Part shown: one piece after another, positions 16,269-26,600 of the stretch
Position numbering within the stretch: position 1 is the first letter of the stretch
Layout of the letters: each line of letters opens with the position of its first letter
NCBI GenBank assembly: GCA_951812725.1
Contig: OX638330.1
Coordinates: 434,001 to 498,000 of the forward strand
DNA: 64,000 nt
Direction of reading: 5' to 3'
Source: an uncultured Caldilineaceae bacterium
Lineage (GTDB): Bacteria > Chloroflexota > Anaerolineae > Caldilineales > Caldilineaceae
The notes under the pieces: model-generated
What the model was told of the DNA's origin: nothing
The model's input: only the letters and a program-made list of their open reading frames with translations
Database searches by the model: none
Program-made: the position numbers and the translations under genes

Positions 16269-17269
16269 TGACGGCGGTTCGATCTGCGGGCGTCGCCCTA
16301 TGGCGCACGGGTTTGACGCGCAATACTTGGACTTTGGGCGTGTGGCTGCTCCTCAGCGCATTGCTCATCTGGTATGCCACCCTTATCCCCGTATTCGGCC
16401 AGTTCCAGGTCACGTCGATCAGCAAGAATAGCCTGCCACTCGTCTATCTTGCTATCGGTCAGGCCATCATCGTGATCGCCGGCGGAATCGACCTCTCGTT
16501 GGGCGCGCTGCTTCTGCTAACCAACGCGCTCGCGGCTCGGCTCATGGATGATCAACCGTTTGCGATGGTCCTCTTTATCGCCATCGTACTTATCGCCAGC
16601 CTCGGCATCCTCAACGCTCTGGTAGGCTATGTGATCAGCGTCTCCCGCGTGCCGGATATCGTTGTCACTCTGGCCACGGGCTACATCTGGTCTGGCTTTG
16701 CATTGTGGATTCTGCCTTCCCCTGGCGGCGGCACCGCGCCTGAATTCCGGTGGCTGTTTACCGGCGCGCAGTCCGGGATCGGCGGCACCTATGTCATGCC
16801 GATCCTGATGATGGCAGTCCCGGCCATTCTCGTATTCCTCTTGTCGAGGCATACCCGCATCGGGTTGTCCATCTATGCAATTGGCAGCGATAGCGTTGCC
16901 GCCCGCCTCGCAGGTCTCGATGTGCGCCGCGCAAAGATATCCTCCTACGCGATTGGGGGCGCAATGGCGGCGCTTGCCGGTCTGGCAACGGTCGCTCTCA
17001 CCGGCACCGGCGACCCCCGCTTCAGCGTCGGCGCCAACGCGACCTTGAACAGTGTGGCCGCCGTCGTTCTCGGCGGCGTCGCCCTCGTTGGCGGCACCGG
17101 CCTCGTGCTTGGCGTGGTCGCCGCCGGCGTAATTCTGATCATGCTCAACCCTATCCTGAGCGCGATGGGCATCGACCCCAACAACGCCCAGATCATCCAG
17201 GGCCTGCTCATCGCCGGCGTCATGATGGTTGGCGGCCTTGTCACCCTGTTGCGGGAGAGATCCGCATGA
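16265..17269 (+). CDS. Ribose-type ABC permease 1
   Basis: This 334-residue inner-membrane permease of the RbsC/branched-chain type forms half of the sugar channel. About eight to ten hydrophobic helices are visible. Family blocks are IAGGIDLSLGALL, the EAA-like loop with SVAARLAGLDVRRAKISSYAIGGAMAALAG, and NATLNSVAAVVLGGVALVGG. The start overlaps the ATPase stop in an ATGA junction, and its own stop overlaps the next permease in another ATGA, so the three are tightly coupled. Both permeases are probably needed as a heterodimer. The substrate is not determined. Confidence 0.9.
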   Translation: MMTAVRSAGVALWRTGLTRNTWTLGVWLLLSALLIWYATLIPVFGQFQVTSISKNSLPLVYLAIGQAIIVIAGGIDLSLGALLLLTNALAARLMDDQPFAMVLFIAIVLIASLGILNALVGYVISVSRVPDIVVTLATGYIWSGFALWILPSPGGGTAPEFRWLFTGAQSGIGGTYVMPILMMAVPAILVFLLSRHTRIGLSIYAIGSDSVAARLAGLDVRRAKISSYAIGGAMAALAGLATVALTGTGDPRFSVGANATLNSVAAVVLGGVALVGGTGLVLGVVAAGVILIMLNPILSAMGIDPNNAQIIQGLLIAGVMMVGGLVTLLRERSA

Positions 17270-18282
17270 ACCAGTCCCCCCTGCCAACACAGGCCAACGC
17301 AGCCGCCGCCGCCACCGCGCCTGCCGGATTGGCCGCCCGCGCCGCCGCCCTGGTCGCCGAACGCCCGACGCTGGCGCTGACCGGCATTCTCGCCCTCCTC
17401 GTCCTTATCACCGGCCTCGTCGAACCGAACTACCTTTCCGTCAGCGGCGCACGCAACACGCTCCTGCAGGCCGCGCCGCTCGGCATTCTGGCAGGCGCGC
17501 AGACGATCCTTATGCTCACCGGCGGTATCGACCTGTCGGTTACGATGATTGCCACCGGCTCCGCCTATGTCGCCGCCAACCAGTCCGCCGAAGGCGCGGT
17601 CATTGCAATTGTGTTGGGCATCGTGGTTGGCTTGGTGGTGGGAAGCGCCAACGGCGTAGGTGTGTCCGTCTTTCGCGTCAACCCGCTGATTATGACACTG
17701 GCCATGTCTGGCATCCTTCTGGGCCTGTTTACCGCCTGGGCACAGACGATCCTGCAGGGTTCGACGCAGATGGGCCCTTTTATAAAACTGATCGGCGGAG
17801 GCTCCTTCCTGGGCAATCGCATCCCCTATAGCGTGGTTGTGTGGGCACTTATTGCCGGCGGCCTGATCTGGCTCCTCAGGCGAACCGGCTGGGGACGGCT
17901 TCTCTATGCAATTGGCGATAACGAAATCGCCGTGCGCCTCGCCGGCGTGCGCGTATGGCAAGTTCGCATCACAGCCTACATTGCAGCTGGCGTGCTGGGC
18001 TCCATCGGCGGCATTCTTCTTGGAGGCCGCACCGGCGCCGTCGATCTCCAACTCGCCAACGCCTTTCTGCTGCCATCGGTTGCAGCGGCGGTGATCGGCG
18101 GCACCTCGATCTTCGGCGGCGTAGGCGGATACGCGGGCACGATCCTCGGCGCGCTGATCCTCAGCGTCCTGAACTCGATGCTCACCTTCCTCAACGTCGG
18201 CCAGGCCATCCAGCAGGTTGTATACGGTTCAATCGTCCTGGCGCTGGCGTGGGGTTATGCCGGTCTTACTCGTCGGGCCTGA
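17266..18282 (+). CDS. Ribose-type ABC permease 2
   Basis: This 338-residue RbsC-type permease is the likely heterodimer partner of the previous gene. After an Ala/Pro-rich cytoplasmic N-terminus it has multiple membrane helices, the LTGGIDLSVTMIATGS block, the loop NEIAVRLAGVRVWQVRITAYIAAG, and a C-terminal LILSVLNSMLTFLNVGQAIQQVVYGSIV. It starts four bases inside the previous gene. No ATPase or binding protein follows, so the operon ends here. Confidence 0.9.
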   Translation: MNQSPLPTQANAAAAATAPAGLAARAAALVAERPTLALTGILALLVLITGLVEPNYLSVSGARNTLLQAAPLGILAGAQTILMLTGGIDLSVTMIATGSAYVAANQSAEGAVIAIVLGIVVGLVVGSANGVGVSVFRVNPLIMTLAMSGILLGLFTAWAQTILQGSTQMGPFIKLIGGGSFLGNRIPYSVVVWALIAGGLIWLLRRTGWGRLLYAIGDNEIAVRLAGVRVWQVRITAYIAAGVLGSIGGILLGGRTGAVDLQLANAFLLPSVAAAVIGGTSIFGGVGGYAGTILGALILSVLNSMLTFLNVGQAIQQVVYGSIVLALAWGYAGLTRRA

Positions 18283-18464
18283 CGGGAAGTATTGCGTGGG
18301 CAATATAGGTTCTGAAGATGACCTGCCTGCTTCGAGACTGGAAAATTGACAGGTGTGGCTGAAGAGAAACACAGATAGCTTCGCAGATGAAGTATCCACA
18401 GCTCAAAGGGGAGTAACGAAATGCTATAAGAATCACAAGCGCTGACTACGAGGAGGCACGCACG

Positions 18465-18812
18465 ATGACTGTCGCAACAACACCTTTGCATCATGGACAC
18501 ACGCGACTCAATCTCACCATGATGGACGTTTTAGGCCATCTTATCATTTGGATTCTTATCTCGATTGTCACATTCGGAATCGGCCTGTTTTTCTGGCCCT
18601 ATGCGTCCGCCAAACTGATCATTAATGCCATCGAACTAGAAGACCGAACCAGGTCTTCAGTTGGCAGACTTGAATGTCAACTCAGTGCAGGCCAGCAAAT
18701 TGGGCACATTCTTTTGTGGATATTATTGTCAATCATAACCTTAGGCGTTGCCTATCCCTTCTATATCTTTGGCGTCGTCAGGACGGCAATCGACCGAACT
18801 CGAATCGTTTAG
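18465..18812 (+). CDS. Small DUF-type membrane protein, two helical hairpins
   Basis: This 115-residue protein has two similar halves. Each has a hydrophobic hairpin: LGHLIIWILISIVTFGIGLFF followed by the PYASAKLIIN segment, and IGHILLWILLSIITLGVAYPF followed by IFGVVRTAID. That pattern resembles the DUF898/DUF6693-like membrane proteins with repeated hairpins. The start has a strong AGGAGG eight bases upstream. It lies between the sugar ABC operon and the Gfo/Idh gene. No function can be assigned from sequence. Confidence 0.65.
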   Translation: MTVATTPLHHGHTRLNLTMMDVLGHLIIWILISIVTFGIGLFFWPYASAKLIINAIELEDRTRSSVGRLECQLSAGQQIGHILLWILLSIITLGVAYPFYIFGVVRTAIDRTRIV

Positions 18813-18842
18813 ACCTTGGCAGTCAAGTTTGATAGGGGTGAA

Positions 18843-20039
18843 ATGATGCGTGTCTCTAGTGTAGCAATTGTAGGCACCGGTTTCATGGGTCCGGCCCATA
18901 CCGAAGCCCTGCGCCGGCTGGGCATCAACGTTGCCGGAATCCTGGGCTCCTCAGCTGAGAAATCCCGCCGCGCCGCCGTAGACTTGGGCATTCCAAAAGC
19001 ATACGACGACTTTACCGAGCTGCTGGCTGACGGCGAAATCGAGGCCGTGCATATCACCTCGCCCAATCGCCATCATTTCGAGCAGGCCAGCCACGCGCTC
19101 CAGGCCGGCAAGCATGTCCACTGCGAAAAGCCGCTGGCCATGACCTCGAAAGAATCGGGCGAGTTAGTAGAATTGGCGCGCAAGAGCGGCCTCGCGGCCG
19201 GCGTCAACTACAACATGCGCTTCTATCCTCTCAACTGGGAAGTCCGCTCGATGATCCAGAGCGGGGCATTGGGCCGCATTCACTCCATAACCGGCAGCTA
19301 TGTCCAGGACTGGCTGCTCTACCCCACCGACTACAACTGGCGCGTTCTGGGCGGCGAGGGCGGCAAGCTGCGCGCCGTCGCCGACATCGGCACCCACTGG
19401 CTGGACCTCGTCCAGTTCGTTACCGGCCTCTCCGTCAACGCTGTGCAGGCCGACCTCAAAACTGTCCACACCACCCGCCAGCGCCCCACCGGTGAAGTCG
19501 AGACCTTTTCCGCCAAAGTGCAGGCGCCCGATGCCACTGAGTCGATCGACATCGAGACCGAAGACAGCGGCGCCGCGCTTCTGCGCTTTTCCGGCGGCGC
19601 CCACGGCTCGCTCTGGGTCTCGCAGATAACCGCCGGCCGCAAGAACTGTCTCCGCTACGAGATCGCCGGCAGCGAAGCCACCGTCGCCTGGAACAGCGAA
19701 CAGCCCAACGAACTCTGGATCGGCCACCGTAACCAGGCCAATCAGCATTTGCTCCGCGACCCGGGCCTCCTTTCCGAAGCCGCCCGCGCCCACATCGCCT
19801 ATCCCGGCGGCCATAACGAGGGCTACGACGACTCCTTCAAGCACTCGTTCAAATCCTTCTACGACTACATCGCCGCCGCCGATTTCAACGCTCCAGAGCC
19901 CTTCCCCACCTTCGCCGATGGGCATAAAGAGATCCTTCTGTGCGAGGCAATTCTTGAGAGTCACGATGGAGGGCGGTGGGTTGTTGCTGACGGGACTAAA
20001 ACTGGGGAAGTAGACTGGTTCAAGGAAGGACTTTCGTAG
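18843..20039 (+). CDS. Gfo/Idh/MocA-family NAD(P)-dependent oxidoreductase
   Basis: This 398-residue dehydrogenase of the Gfo/Idh/MocA family oxidises sugars, inositols or sugar amines in the cytoplasm. The Rossmann motif [17 protein letters not shown] is at the N-terminus and the EKPLA motif ([13 protein letters not shown]) around residues 94-106 carries the conserved Lys. The C-terminal half contains the [14 protein letters not shown] sheet segment with the conserved Asp and His. Two adjacent ATG codons (18843 and 18846) are possible; GGGGTG lies just upstream. It follows a ribose-type importer, so it may act on the imported substrate. This link is inferred from position. Confidence 0.85.
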   Translation: MMRVSSVAIVGTGFMGPAHTEALRRLGINVAGILGSSAEKSRRAAVDLGIPKAYDDFTELLADGEIEAVHITSPNRHHFEQASHALQAGKHVHCEKPLAMTSKESGELVELARKSGLAAGVNYNMRFYPLNWEVRSMIQSGALGRIHSITGSYVQDWLLYPTDYNWRVLGGEGGKLRAVADIGTHWLDLVQFVTGLSVNAVQADLKTVHTTRQRPTGEVETFSAKVQAPDATESIDIETEDSGAALLRFSGGAHGSLWVSQITAGRKNCLRYEIAGSEATVAWNSEQPNELWIGHRNQANQHLLRDPGLLSEAARAHIAYPGGHNEGYDDSFKHSFKSFYDYIAAADFNAPEPFPTFADGHKEILLCEAILESHDGGRWVVADGTKTGEVDWFKEGLS

Positions 20040-20101
20040 TGGGAGTTGCTATCCCGCTCGTCGTGTAGACGAATTCACAAACGATAAGGAAGCCTTCAGA
20101 A

Positions 20102-23100
20102 ATGTCCTTTGATATGTCTTCCGAGCGAAGAAAGCTAAATTCTTGGGAAGAGCAGTTGCGTCAAGAGGTGGGGGAGGGAGACTTACTCCTGGGCGAACTA
20201 GGATACACACCTGAGGATTTGGAAGAAATAGGCAGATTGCTGTACGGAACGACTTTCTACCGTGCACAGAAAAGAGCGACGATTGATTCCAAACTGAGCC
20301 ATGTTTCCGAATCTTGGCCACTCTCATTCGCCCTTTATTTGGTGTTAGAAGGTATTCACCACTATGGGGACGAGGGATTATTTTGGCATGGTCCCAAACA
20401 GCGGCTGAAGATAAAGGACAATCAAACGGCGAAATGCGGTCAGTGCTTCCTCCAGATCCTGGCAAAACATCACTTACCAACATTTGAACATAGTCGGGGA
20501 CTCCGTTATGTGACCCCCATTCTTTTGCATGGTGGTATTCCAAATCGCTATCTAGAGGAGTTTCTGGATTTTTTGTATCGTCATGAAGTCCAAAATCATC
20601 GAATTGCAATAGACCCCCATATATTGGTGGCAAATTGGCGGCTGCTTGCTAACGATCTGGAAAGCTTATCCAAGCCGGTCTCTCGTTTCTTGCGGCATGG
20701 TGGTTTTGTTGCCGAGGATTTTGTTGGACGTTGCCTGGATCTATTTCGTCTCAATGCCGAATCAGACATCAGTTCTCTTGGATTGCCAATGCGGGTCCTA
20801 ACCGCCTATCAGACCTGGCAAGTACAGCGATCCGAAACAGTCCTCTCAAAGCCGTTACGTGCCCAGATTCGGCTACGAAAGCCATTACTCAAAGTCGCGC
20901 CTTACACATCGGGCGTGAGGCTTGACTTGCCTCCTCAACAATTGCCTAGCCGCGACGCGCCAAATGAAATGGTATGGTGTATAACTGTGGGGAAGCAGAC
21001 TCAGCAGATCGACACAATACGCCAAAGGATCGAAAATGGCTACCGATATGAGGCGACAACCGAACTGTTACCTGTTCCTCCTGCAGCAGAGTACGCAGTT
21101 CAGTTGATTGTGGACAAACAATGTCTACACGAATGGATTTACCCAGGAATCGGGGATATACCTATTCTTCTATTCGATCCATTTGACGACTATGAAGCCG
21201 ATGCACAGAGTGAACAAGAGTGGCACAAGCGGGGAGACCGCTGGATCCTATATCCGTCCGCCTATGCATTGCAGATTAGCGGGGCAAGCCAGCAAATACG
21301 TCAAATGCCCCAGTTGACCGGGGAGTGGCAGCCATTCTCCCTAGAGGCATGGAACTTGGCTCCCGGGAAACTGACACTAGTGGACGACTCGGGCGACTTA
21401 GCGTATCAAGTTGAACTTGCTGAGGAAAGGAAACGCAGAAGACCTTATTTGAAACACGGCGAACAACTTTTGGCAGGAGTTTCGTACAGCGACTTTCCTC
21501 TTTACTGTGGTCGCCCTCCCTCTTTGGTGATTCACTCAACCCAGCCGCAACGATGGCAAATATCGTTGCGTGGCGAAGGGAATGCCCGCCCGAACGACTT
21601 TCGCAGTTTTCGAATGTCAGACCTACCTGTTCGAAGCCATCGGGCGGACAATTTTATCTGGCTGGATTTATCAATCGACGAACTTCTTGGCACCGACCCT
21701 ATCGGCAGATTCGAGATTACAGTGCGAGGTCCCTTAGGGCACAGCCACACATTGGGGCTGCGAATGATTCCTCAAGTGTCTATTGAAGGGCATGATATTG
21801 TTCACATGTCGCAGCCAGATGTACCGGCGAGCCTGCGAATCGTCACCGACGCAGAAACATCTGTCCGACCTAGTTCGTTTCAAGCGGGAATGGAATTGAG
21901 AAAGCACTGGTTGAGCGAGAGTCAGCGGGAGTATTCGGTCAACGCTAAGTCAAGCATTCAGGAAGTATCGCTACAGTTATCGCACCATTCTGGTGCCACC
22001 GTCCCACTTTCAATTCCCATAAGGCGTTTGCGCTGGTCACTTGCCACTGGATTGCCAAGAGAAAGTGAACCAAAATGGCAGACCCGGCCGTTTTCCATTT
22101 TTCCTGATGGCCTAGCTGCGGATGCTGTACTGCACGTGGAATTTCCCCTTCTTGCAGAAGACAAGAGATTTTACGTCGGGTGGCGTCTGATCGATACCGA
22201 TGGACATATTGTAAGGGCTGTCCCGCCGAACCGTCATGTCTTGCAGCGTCTGGTCACAGTTCCATTTGTTGAGGTGATAGGACTCTGGAGGGAAAAGCAG
22301 GAGACTCTGCTATGGCAATTGGTGGTACATGTAGCAGGACAGGTCCAACCAGTCGTAGTTGATCTACTCTATCTCTTGCCCGATGTGGGCAGAGTCCAAT
22401 ACGATTGGGAGGAAGATGTTGGCCAGATACTTCTCAGAGTATCCTGGGAACATCCCCATCCGGGACATAAACAGTTACTTCTCTGGCCACAGGATCGACC
22501 CTGGGCAGAGGTGCCAATCACGTTGTCTGCTTCACATAAAGAGGATCTGACGCGAATCGAGTGGCGATTACCCAGGAATGCCATCTCTCCGGAATCATAT
22601 TTGGGAGAACTCGCGACTGTGAAACCTTGGGAGAGCCAGCGGCCTCAGCGGCCTACCCTTGAACAACCAAATACATTCCTGATTCAGCCGCCCGGAATGT
22701 CAAGACACTTTGCCGAGATGGTTAAGTTACGGGACCAAGGTAGAGCTGATGCCGAGCAACTCTTGGCTTTGTTTTCACATCAGCACAACAGCGAACAAAT
22801 GCACGAATTCTACAAGACCAATCAAGCCCTGACGAATATGCGAGACGGCCTAGCACTGAAGTGGCTAATACGTTGGGCTGAGACTACCCACATGCTGGAT
22901 AGCACAGCTTACAAGTCTACTCAACTCTGGATGTTTAGTCCTTCGGTCATAGATCGGTTAGCAATGGAAGAACATTCTGATCATGAACTAGCAAGATATT
23001 TCAGGCACTTAAGGGTAGACAAACCATTTGAAAAACTACATTTGTGGGTGTTGCGGAGCAGGCTGCGCGCCGTCCCGAGAAGGCAATGTTTGAAGTTGCT

Positions 23101-23686
23101 ATGCAGTCTACATTTGAAGAGATCCACTCTTAGCGAGGTCATGGCAGGGCTCTTGGAAGATGTAGGTGATGGCTCATTGCTCTTTACCGAAGCGATCACT
23201 ATTCTCGAGAGCAATTCTCAAGCCGCCGCGGAATGGCTAGCGATTCAAGGCAACCAGGATGCCGGAGAGCTATTGCGCGAACTAACCCTTTTGTACGATC
23301 TTGAAGTTAGCTGGATTTGGCCGAAAATGACTGTGGATACTAATTATGGACCGGTCTTTATTGATGATCTGCGTGACCGAGATACAGGCAGAGTGCGGCA
23401 TTGTACGCTGCTTTCGAGTGGTTGCTATGTGGAGGGGGCCCTTCAACTTTCGCCCTCAGTAGCCTCTGTGCGTCTGGATTTGTCTAACCGTCTACTTCGC
23501 TTTAGCGATCTAACTCCATATCAGTGTCAGCACTGTCATCGGCTGTTTACCGATATGTCCGGTTTCGAGAGGCATCACGAGTCCATGCATTTTGGTCAGG
23601 TTCAGGCTTGTAAGCGGCTGACACAGGACCAAGATTTGGCATGGATTCGCCCTCATAATGACGAGATGGCGGAGGAGAGATCATGA
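20102..23686 (+). CDS. Large DruH-like protein of Druantia type III-like system, C2H2 zinc finger
   Basis: This 1194-residue soluble protein has no catalytic motif that I recognise. It is encoded immediately upstream of a DUF1998 helicase and overlaps it by ATGA. In Druantia type III, an antiphage system, a large protein of unknown function called DruH precedes the DUF1998 helicase DruE. The size and gene order match that layout. I cannot confirm DruH by sequence, so the name is inferred from context. A C-terminal zinc finger is visible: Cys1142 and Cys1145, then His1158 or His1159 and His1163. The codon use and composition are more A+T-rich than in flanking genes. There is no signal peptide and no membrane helix. 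The protein probably works in the cytoplasm on nucleic acid. Confidence 0.65.
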   Translation: MSFDMSSERRKLNSWEEQLRQEVGEGDLLLGELGYTPEDLEEIGRLLYGTTFYRAQKRATIDSKLSHVSESWPLSFALYLVLEGIHHYGDEGLFWHGPKQRLKIKDNQTAKCGQCFLQILAKHHLPTFEHSRGLRYVTPILLHGGIPNRYLEEFLDFLYRHEVQNHRIAIDPHILVANWRLLANDLESLSKPVSRFLRHGGFVAEDFVGRCLDLFRLNAESDISSLGLPMRVLTAYQTWQVQRSETVLSKPLRAQIRLRKPLLKVAPYTSGVRLDLPPQQLPSRDAPNEMVWCITVGKQTQQIDTIRQRIENGYRYEATTELLPVPPAAEYAVQLIVDKQCLHEWIYPGIGDIPILLFDPFDDYEADAQSEQEWHKRGDRWILYPSAYALQISGASQQIRQMPQLTGEWQPFSLEAWNLAPGKLTLVDDSGDLAYQVELAEERKRRRPYLKHGEQLLAGVSYSDFPLYCGRPPSLVIHSTQPQRWQISLRGEGNARPNDFRSFRMSDLPVRSHRADNFIWLDLSIDELLGTDPIGRFEITVRGPLGHSHTLGLRMIPQVSIEGHDIVHMSQPDVPASLRIVTDAETSVRPSSFQAGMELRKHWLSESQREYSVNAKSSIQEVSLQLSHHSGATVPLSIPIRRLRWSLATGLPRESEPKWQTRPFSIFPDGLAADAVLHVEFPLLAEDKRFYVGWRLIDTDGHIVRAVPPNRHVLQRLVTVPFVEVIGLWREKQETLLWQLVVHVAGQVQPVVVDLLYLLPDVGRVQYDWEEDVGQILLRVSWEHPHPGHKQLLLWPQDRPWAEVPITLSASHKEDLTRIEWRLPRNAISPESYLGELATVKPWESQRPQRPTLEQPNTFLIQPPGMSRHFAEMVKLRDQGRADAEQLLALFSHQHNSEQMHEFYKTNQALTNMRDGLALKWLIRWAETTHMLDSTAYKSTQLWMFSPSVIDRLAMEEHSDHELARYFRHLRVDKPFEKLHLWVLRSRLRAVPRRQCLKLLCSLHLKRSTLSEVMAGLLEDVGDGSLLFTEAITILESNSQAAAEWLAIQGNQDAGELLRELTLLYDLEVSWIWPKMTVDTNYGPVFIDDLRDRDTGRVRHCTLLSSGCYVEGALQLSPSVASVRLDLSNRLLRFSDLTPYQCQHCHRLFTDMSGFERHHESMHFGQVQACKRLTQDQDLAWIRPHNDEMAEERS

Positions 23687-26600
23687 GTCTGCACCCTATC
23701 AATACTACGCGGAAAATCGAAGATGCATACAAACGGTACTTGAAAACCATCTACCCATTTCGCAATGAAGAACTGCGCCACGCCTTCTGGCAGAAACTGG
23801 ACCAGCCTGAGCGATTGGTGAAAGGGCCTTTGTTAGAAGCCTCTCCACCATTCAAAGCCGAACGTTCCATCAACGATCTGGTGCAAGCGAAGATACTGCA
23901 TCAGAGCTTCGGCAACCTCTGTGTGAGAGACACGATGCCCTTTGATCGGCCGCTCTACATTCACCAGGAGAAGGCCGTCAGGAATGTCGTAGAGGGAGGC
24001 CGCAACTTGATCGTGGCAACAGGGACAGGATCGGGTAAGACGGAAAGTTTCTTAATTCCCATTTTGGACCACCTTTTCCGAGAGGAAGAGAAAGGTACGC
24101 TGAGACAGCCCGGTGTGCGCGCTGTGTTGCTCTATCCCATGAACGCCTTAGCAAATGATCAACTTAAGCGCCTTCGGACTCTACTCAAGAATTATCCAAC
24201 TATTACGTTCGGGCGGTATATAGGCGAAACACGGTATTCCCGCTCGGATGCCGAACAACAATTCATGGAAGAGTGGCAAACCGATCCTCAATTGAACGAA
24301 CTGCTTGCCCGTGAAGAGATGCAGGAACGTCCGCCTCACATTCTTCTTACCAATTACGCTATGCTGGAATACCTGCTCCTTCGACCCCAGGACACATCAT
24401 TGTTTGACGATTCCACGGGCAAACATTGGCGATTCATTGTTGTAGACGAGGCGCACGTCTACGACGGTGCAAGTGGTATAGAGGTGGCGATGCTATTGCG
24501 TCGTTTGAAAGATCGAATTGCGCAGAGTAAATCGAGAAGGCTCACCTGTATTGCTACCTCAGCGACCTTAGGGAAAGGTCGCGAAGACTTTCCTAACGCT
24601 GCCAAATTTGCTGAACAGCTTTTCGGCGAACCGTTCAGCCCTGAGGATGTTTTTGACGCAGAGCGTAAGCCGGTAAACGAATTGGGCGACCCCTGGGGCA
24701 GGGGCGATCCTGGTTTATACAATGATCTGAGTCAACTTTTTGAGAATCAACCGCATTCTCCCCCTTCAACTGGCGCTATTGCCAAATCCTGTCAACGTCA
24801 TGGCCTTCCTGGAAAGGTAGTTACGGACGTTCAAGGTGCTGAAAGTGCCCCCCAAGCGTTATATGAGATTCTGCGCGGCGAAAGTCGGTTGCGCCGTCTG
24901 CAAAGCGATCTGGAACAAGAGCCCTACTTCCTAACCGAAAGCGCCCAAAAACTATTTCCTGATCTGGAGGCAGGGGCTGCCACGGAATCCACGATCCAAC
25001 TGATTAATCTGGCGGTACAAGCGCGATCCGATAACGACAGCCTCCCTTTGATTCCGGCCCGTTACCATCTTTTTGCTCGCGCTCTGGAAGGAGCATTTGC
25101 CTGCTTTCACGGCGACGGCCATACCGATCGAAAATTTCGATTGTTCCTCAGCCGACACGAAGCTTGTCCTGAATGTAAGGGAACTGTCTTTGAGATTGCC
25201 ACATGCTCTCGCTGTGGCATAGCTTATATAGTAGCAGAGGAAATAATTGAGACTCGCCACGGCCAGCGGGCATTATATCTGTGCATTCCCCATGGGAGTT
25301 ATGGGTCCGAAACTCGGCCTTTACGCTACTTCATTCTTAGTGATGACTTGCCGGAAACGAATGAGGACGAGCAGGTGGAGGAGTCTTCCGATGGCGACGA
25401 CTGGTCGGCGTTTACCCTCTGCCGGGGCTGCGGGCAGCTTGTCGCCAAGGGCGAGTCGCTGAGTTGTTCGTGCCGGAAGCCACTATCGGTACGTCGAGCC
25501 CCATTCGACGGCACAGAGCAAGAGCGCATGTACTGCCCGCAATGCGCCACCCGAGCCCGTGGAGGCGCGGTTTACCGCTTTCTAACCGGTCAAGACGCGC
25601 CTGTGAGCGTGCTATCCACTGCTCTTTATGCTGAACTGCCTCCCGATCTCGACGAAAAGATGGAAGAAAAGCCAGGGCAAGGGCGAAAACTCCTCATCTT
25701 TGCAGACAGTCGCCAGGATGCGGCCTTCTTCGCCCCATACCTGGAGCGTACCTACAACAACATCTTGCGGCGTCGCTTGATCTACAAATCTTTGCACTTA
25801 GATGAGGCAGCTCAACGCGGGGAGTTACGTTTGGATGATCTTGCCGAACGCTTGCGAGAACAGGCTGATGAGGCCGGCATCTTTGGAGTTCGAGCCGGCC
25901 GAGACGAGAGATTGCGAAGGATGCGCACTTGGCTCATGCAGGAACTGAGTCCCTACGACCGAAGTCAAAGCCTGGAAGGGGCGGGTCTGCTGCATCTGCG
26001 TCTGGGTTGGCCCCAAGGGTGGCAGGCGCCAACTCCTCTATTGAAGCCGCCTTGGAACTTGAGTGAGTCGGAGGTAGAGATCCTTGTGCGATTGTTGTTT
26101 GACACTTTGCGACGCCACATGGCCTTCCGCTTTCCCGAAAACGTCGATCCCATGGATGAAGTATTTGCACCCAGAAACCAGGCACACTATGTAACAGGGC
26201 AGTCGCACACGAACGAAAAACTGCCGCGTCACTTGCTGCGCTGGTCGCCGGCGCGGGCTTCCAACGGTCGCCTCGACATCTTAGAGAAGGTGTTGGCGAG
26301 AGTCGCCTCTGATCAGACGGATGTGGATCATGGAAATGTAGCCAGAGCCACTCTGCAGGCCATCTGGGACCAGCATCTGAGTCCTCCCGAAAGTCTTTGG
26401 CGACAACATGGTTATTTGCAAAGCTCCTCTTTGCCCCGCAAACGGGGTGTCGGTTATCAACTGGACTACGCTTTTTGGGAATGGGTGCCAATGCAGCCAG
26501 ATGGACTGATCTGGCAATGCAGACAGTGTCGTAATCTAGCCTATTATTCGCTGCTCGGTGTCTGCACAACGTATGGTTGTGAAGGGCGCTTACAGGCAAT

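Noticed and set aside
14250..18051. Long open frames on the minus strand across the ribose-type ABC operon
   Set aside because: They run antisense to well-supported genes, have no ribosome sites and give repetitive Arg/Ser/Gly-rich translations typical of GC-rich shadows.
18346..18374. Promoter for the small membrane gene (TTGACA at 18346)
   Set aside because: A 17-base spacer leads to ACACAG, which is too poor a -10 box.
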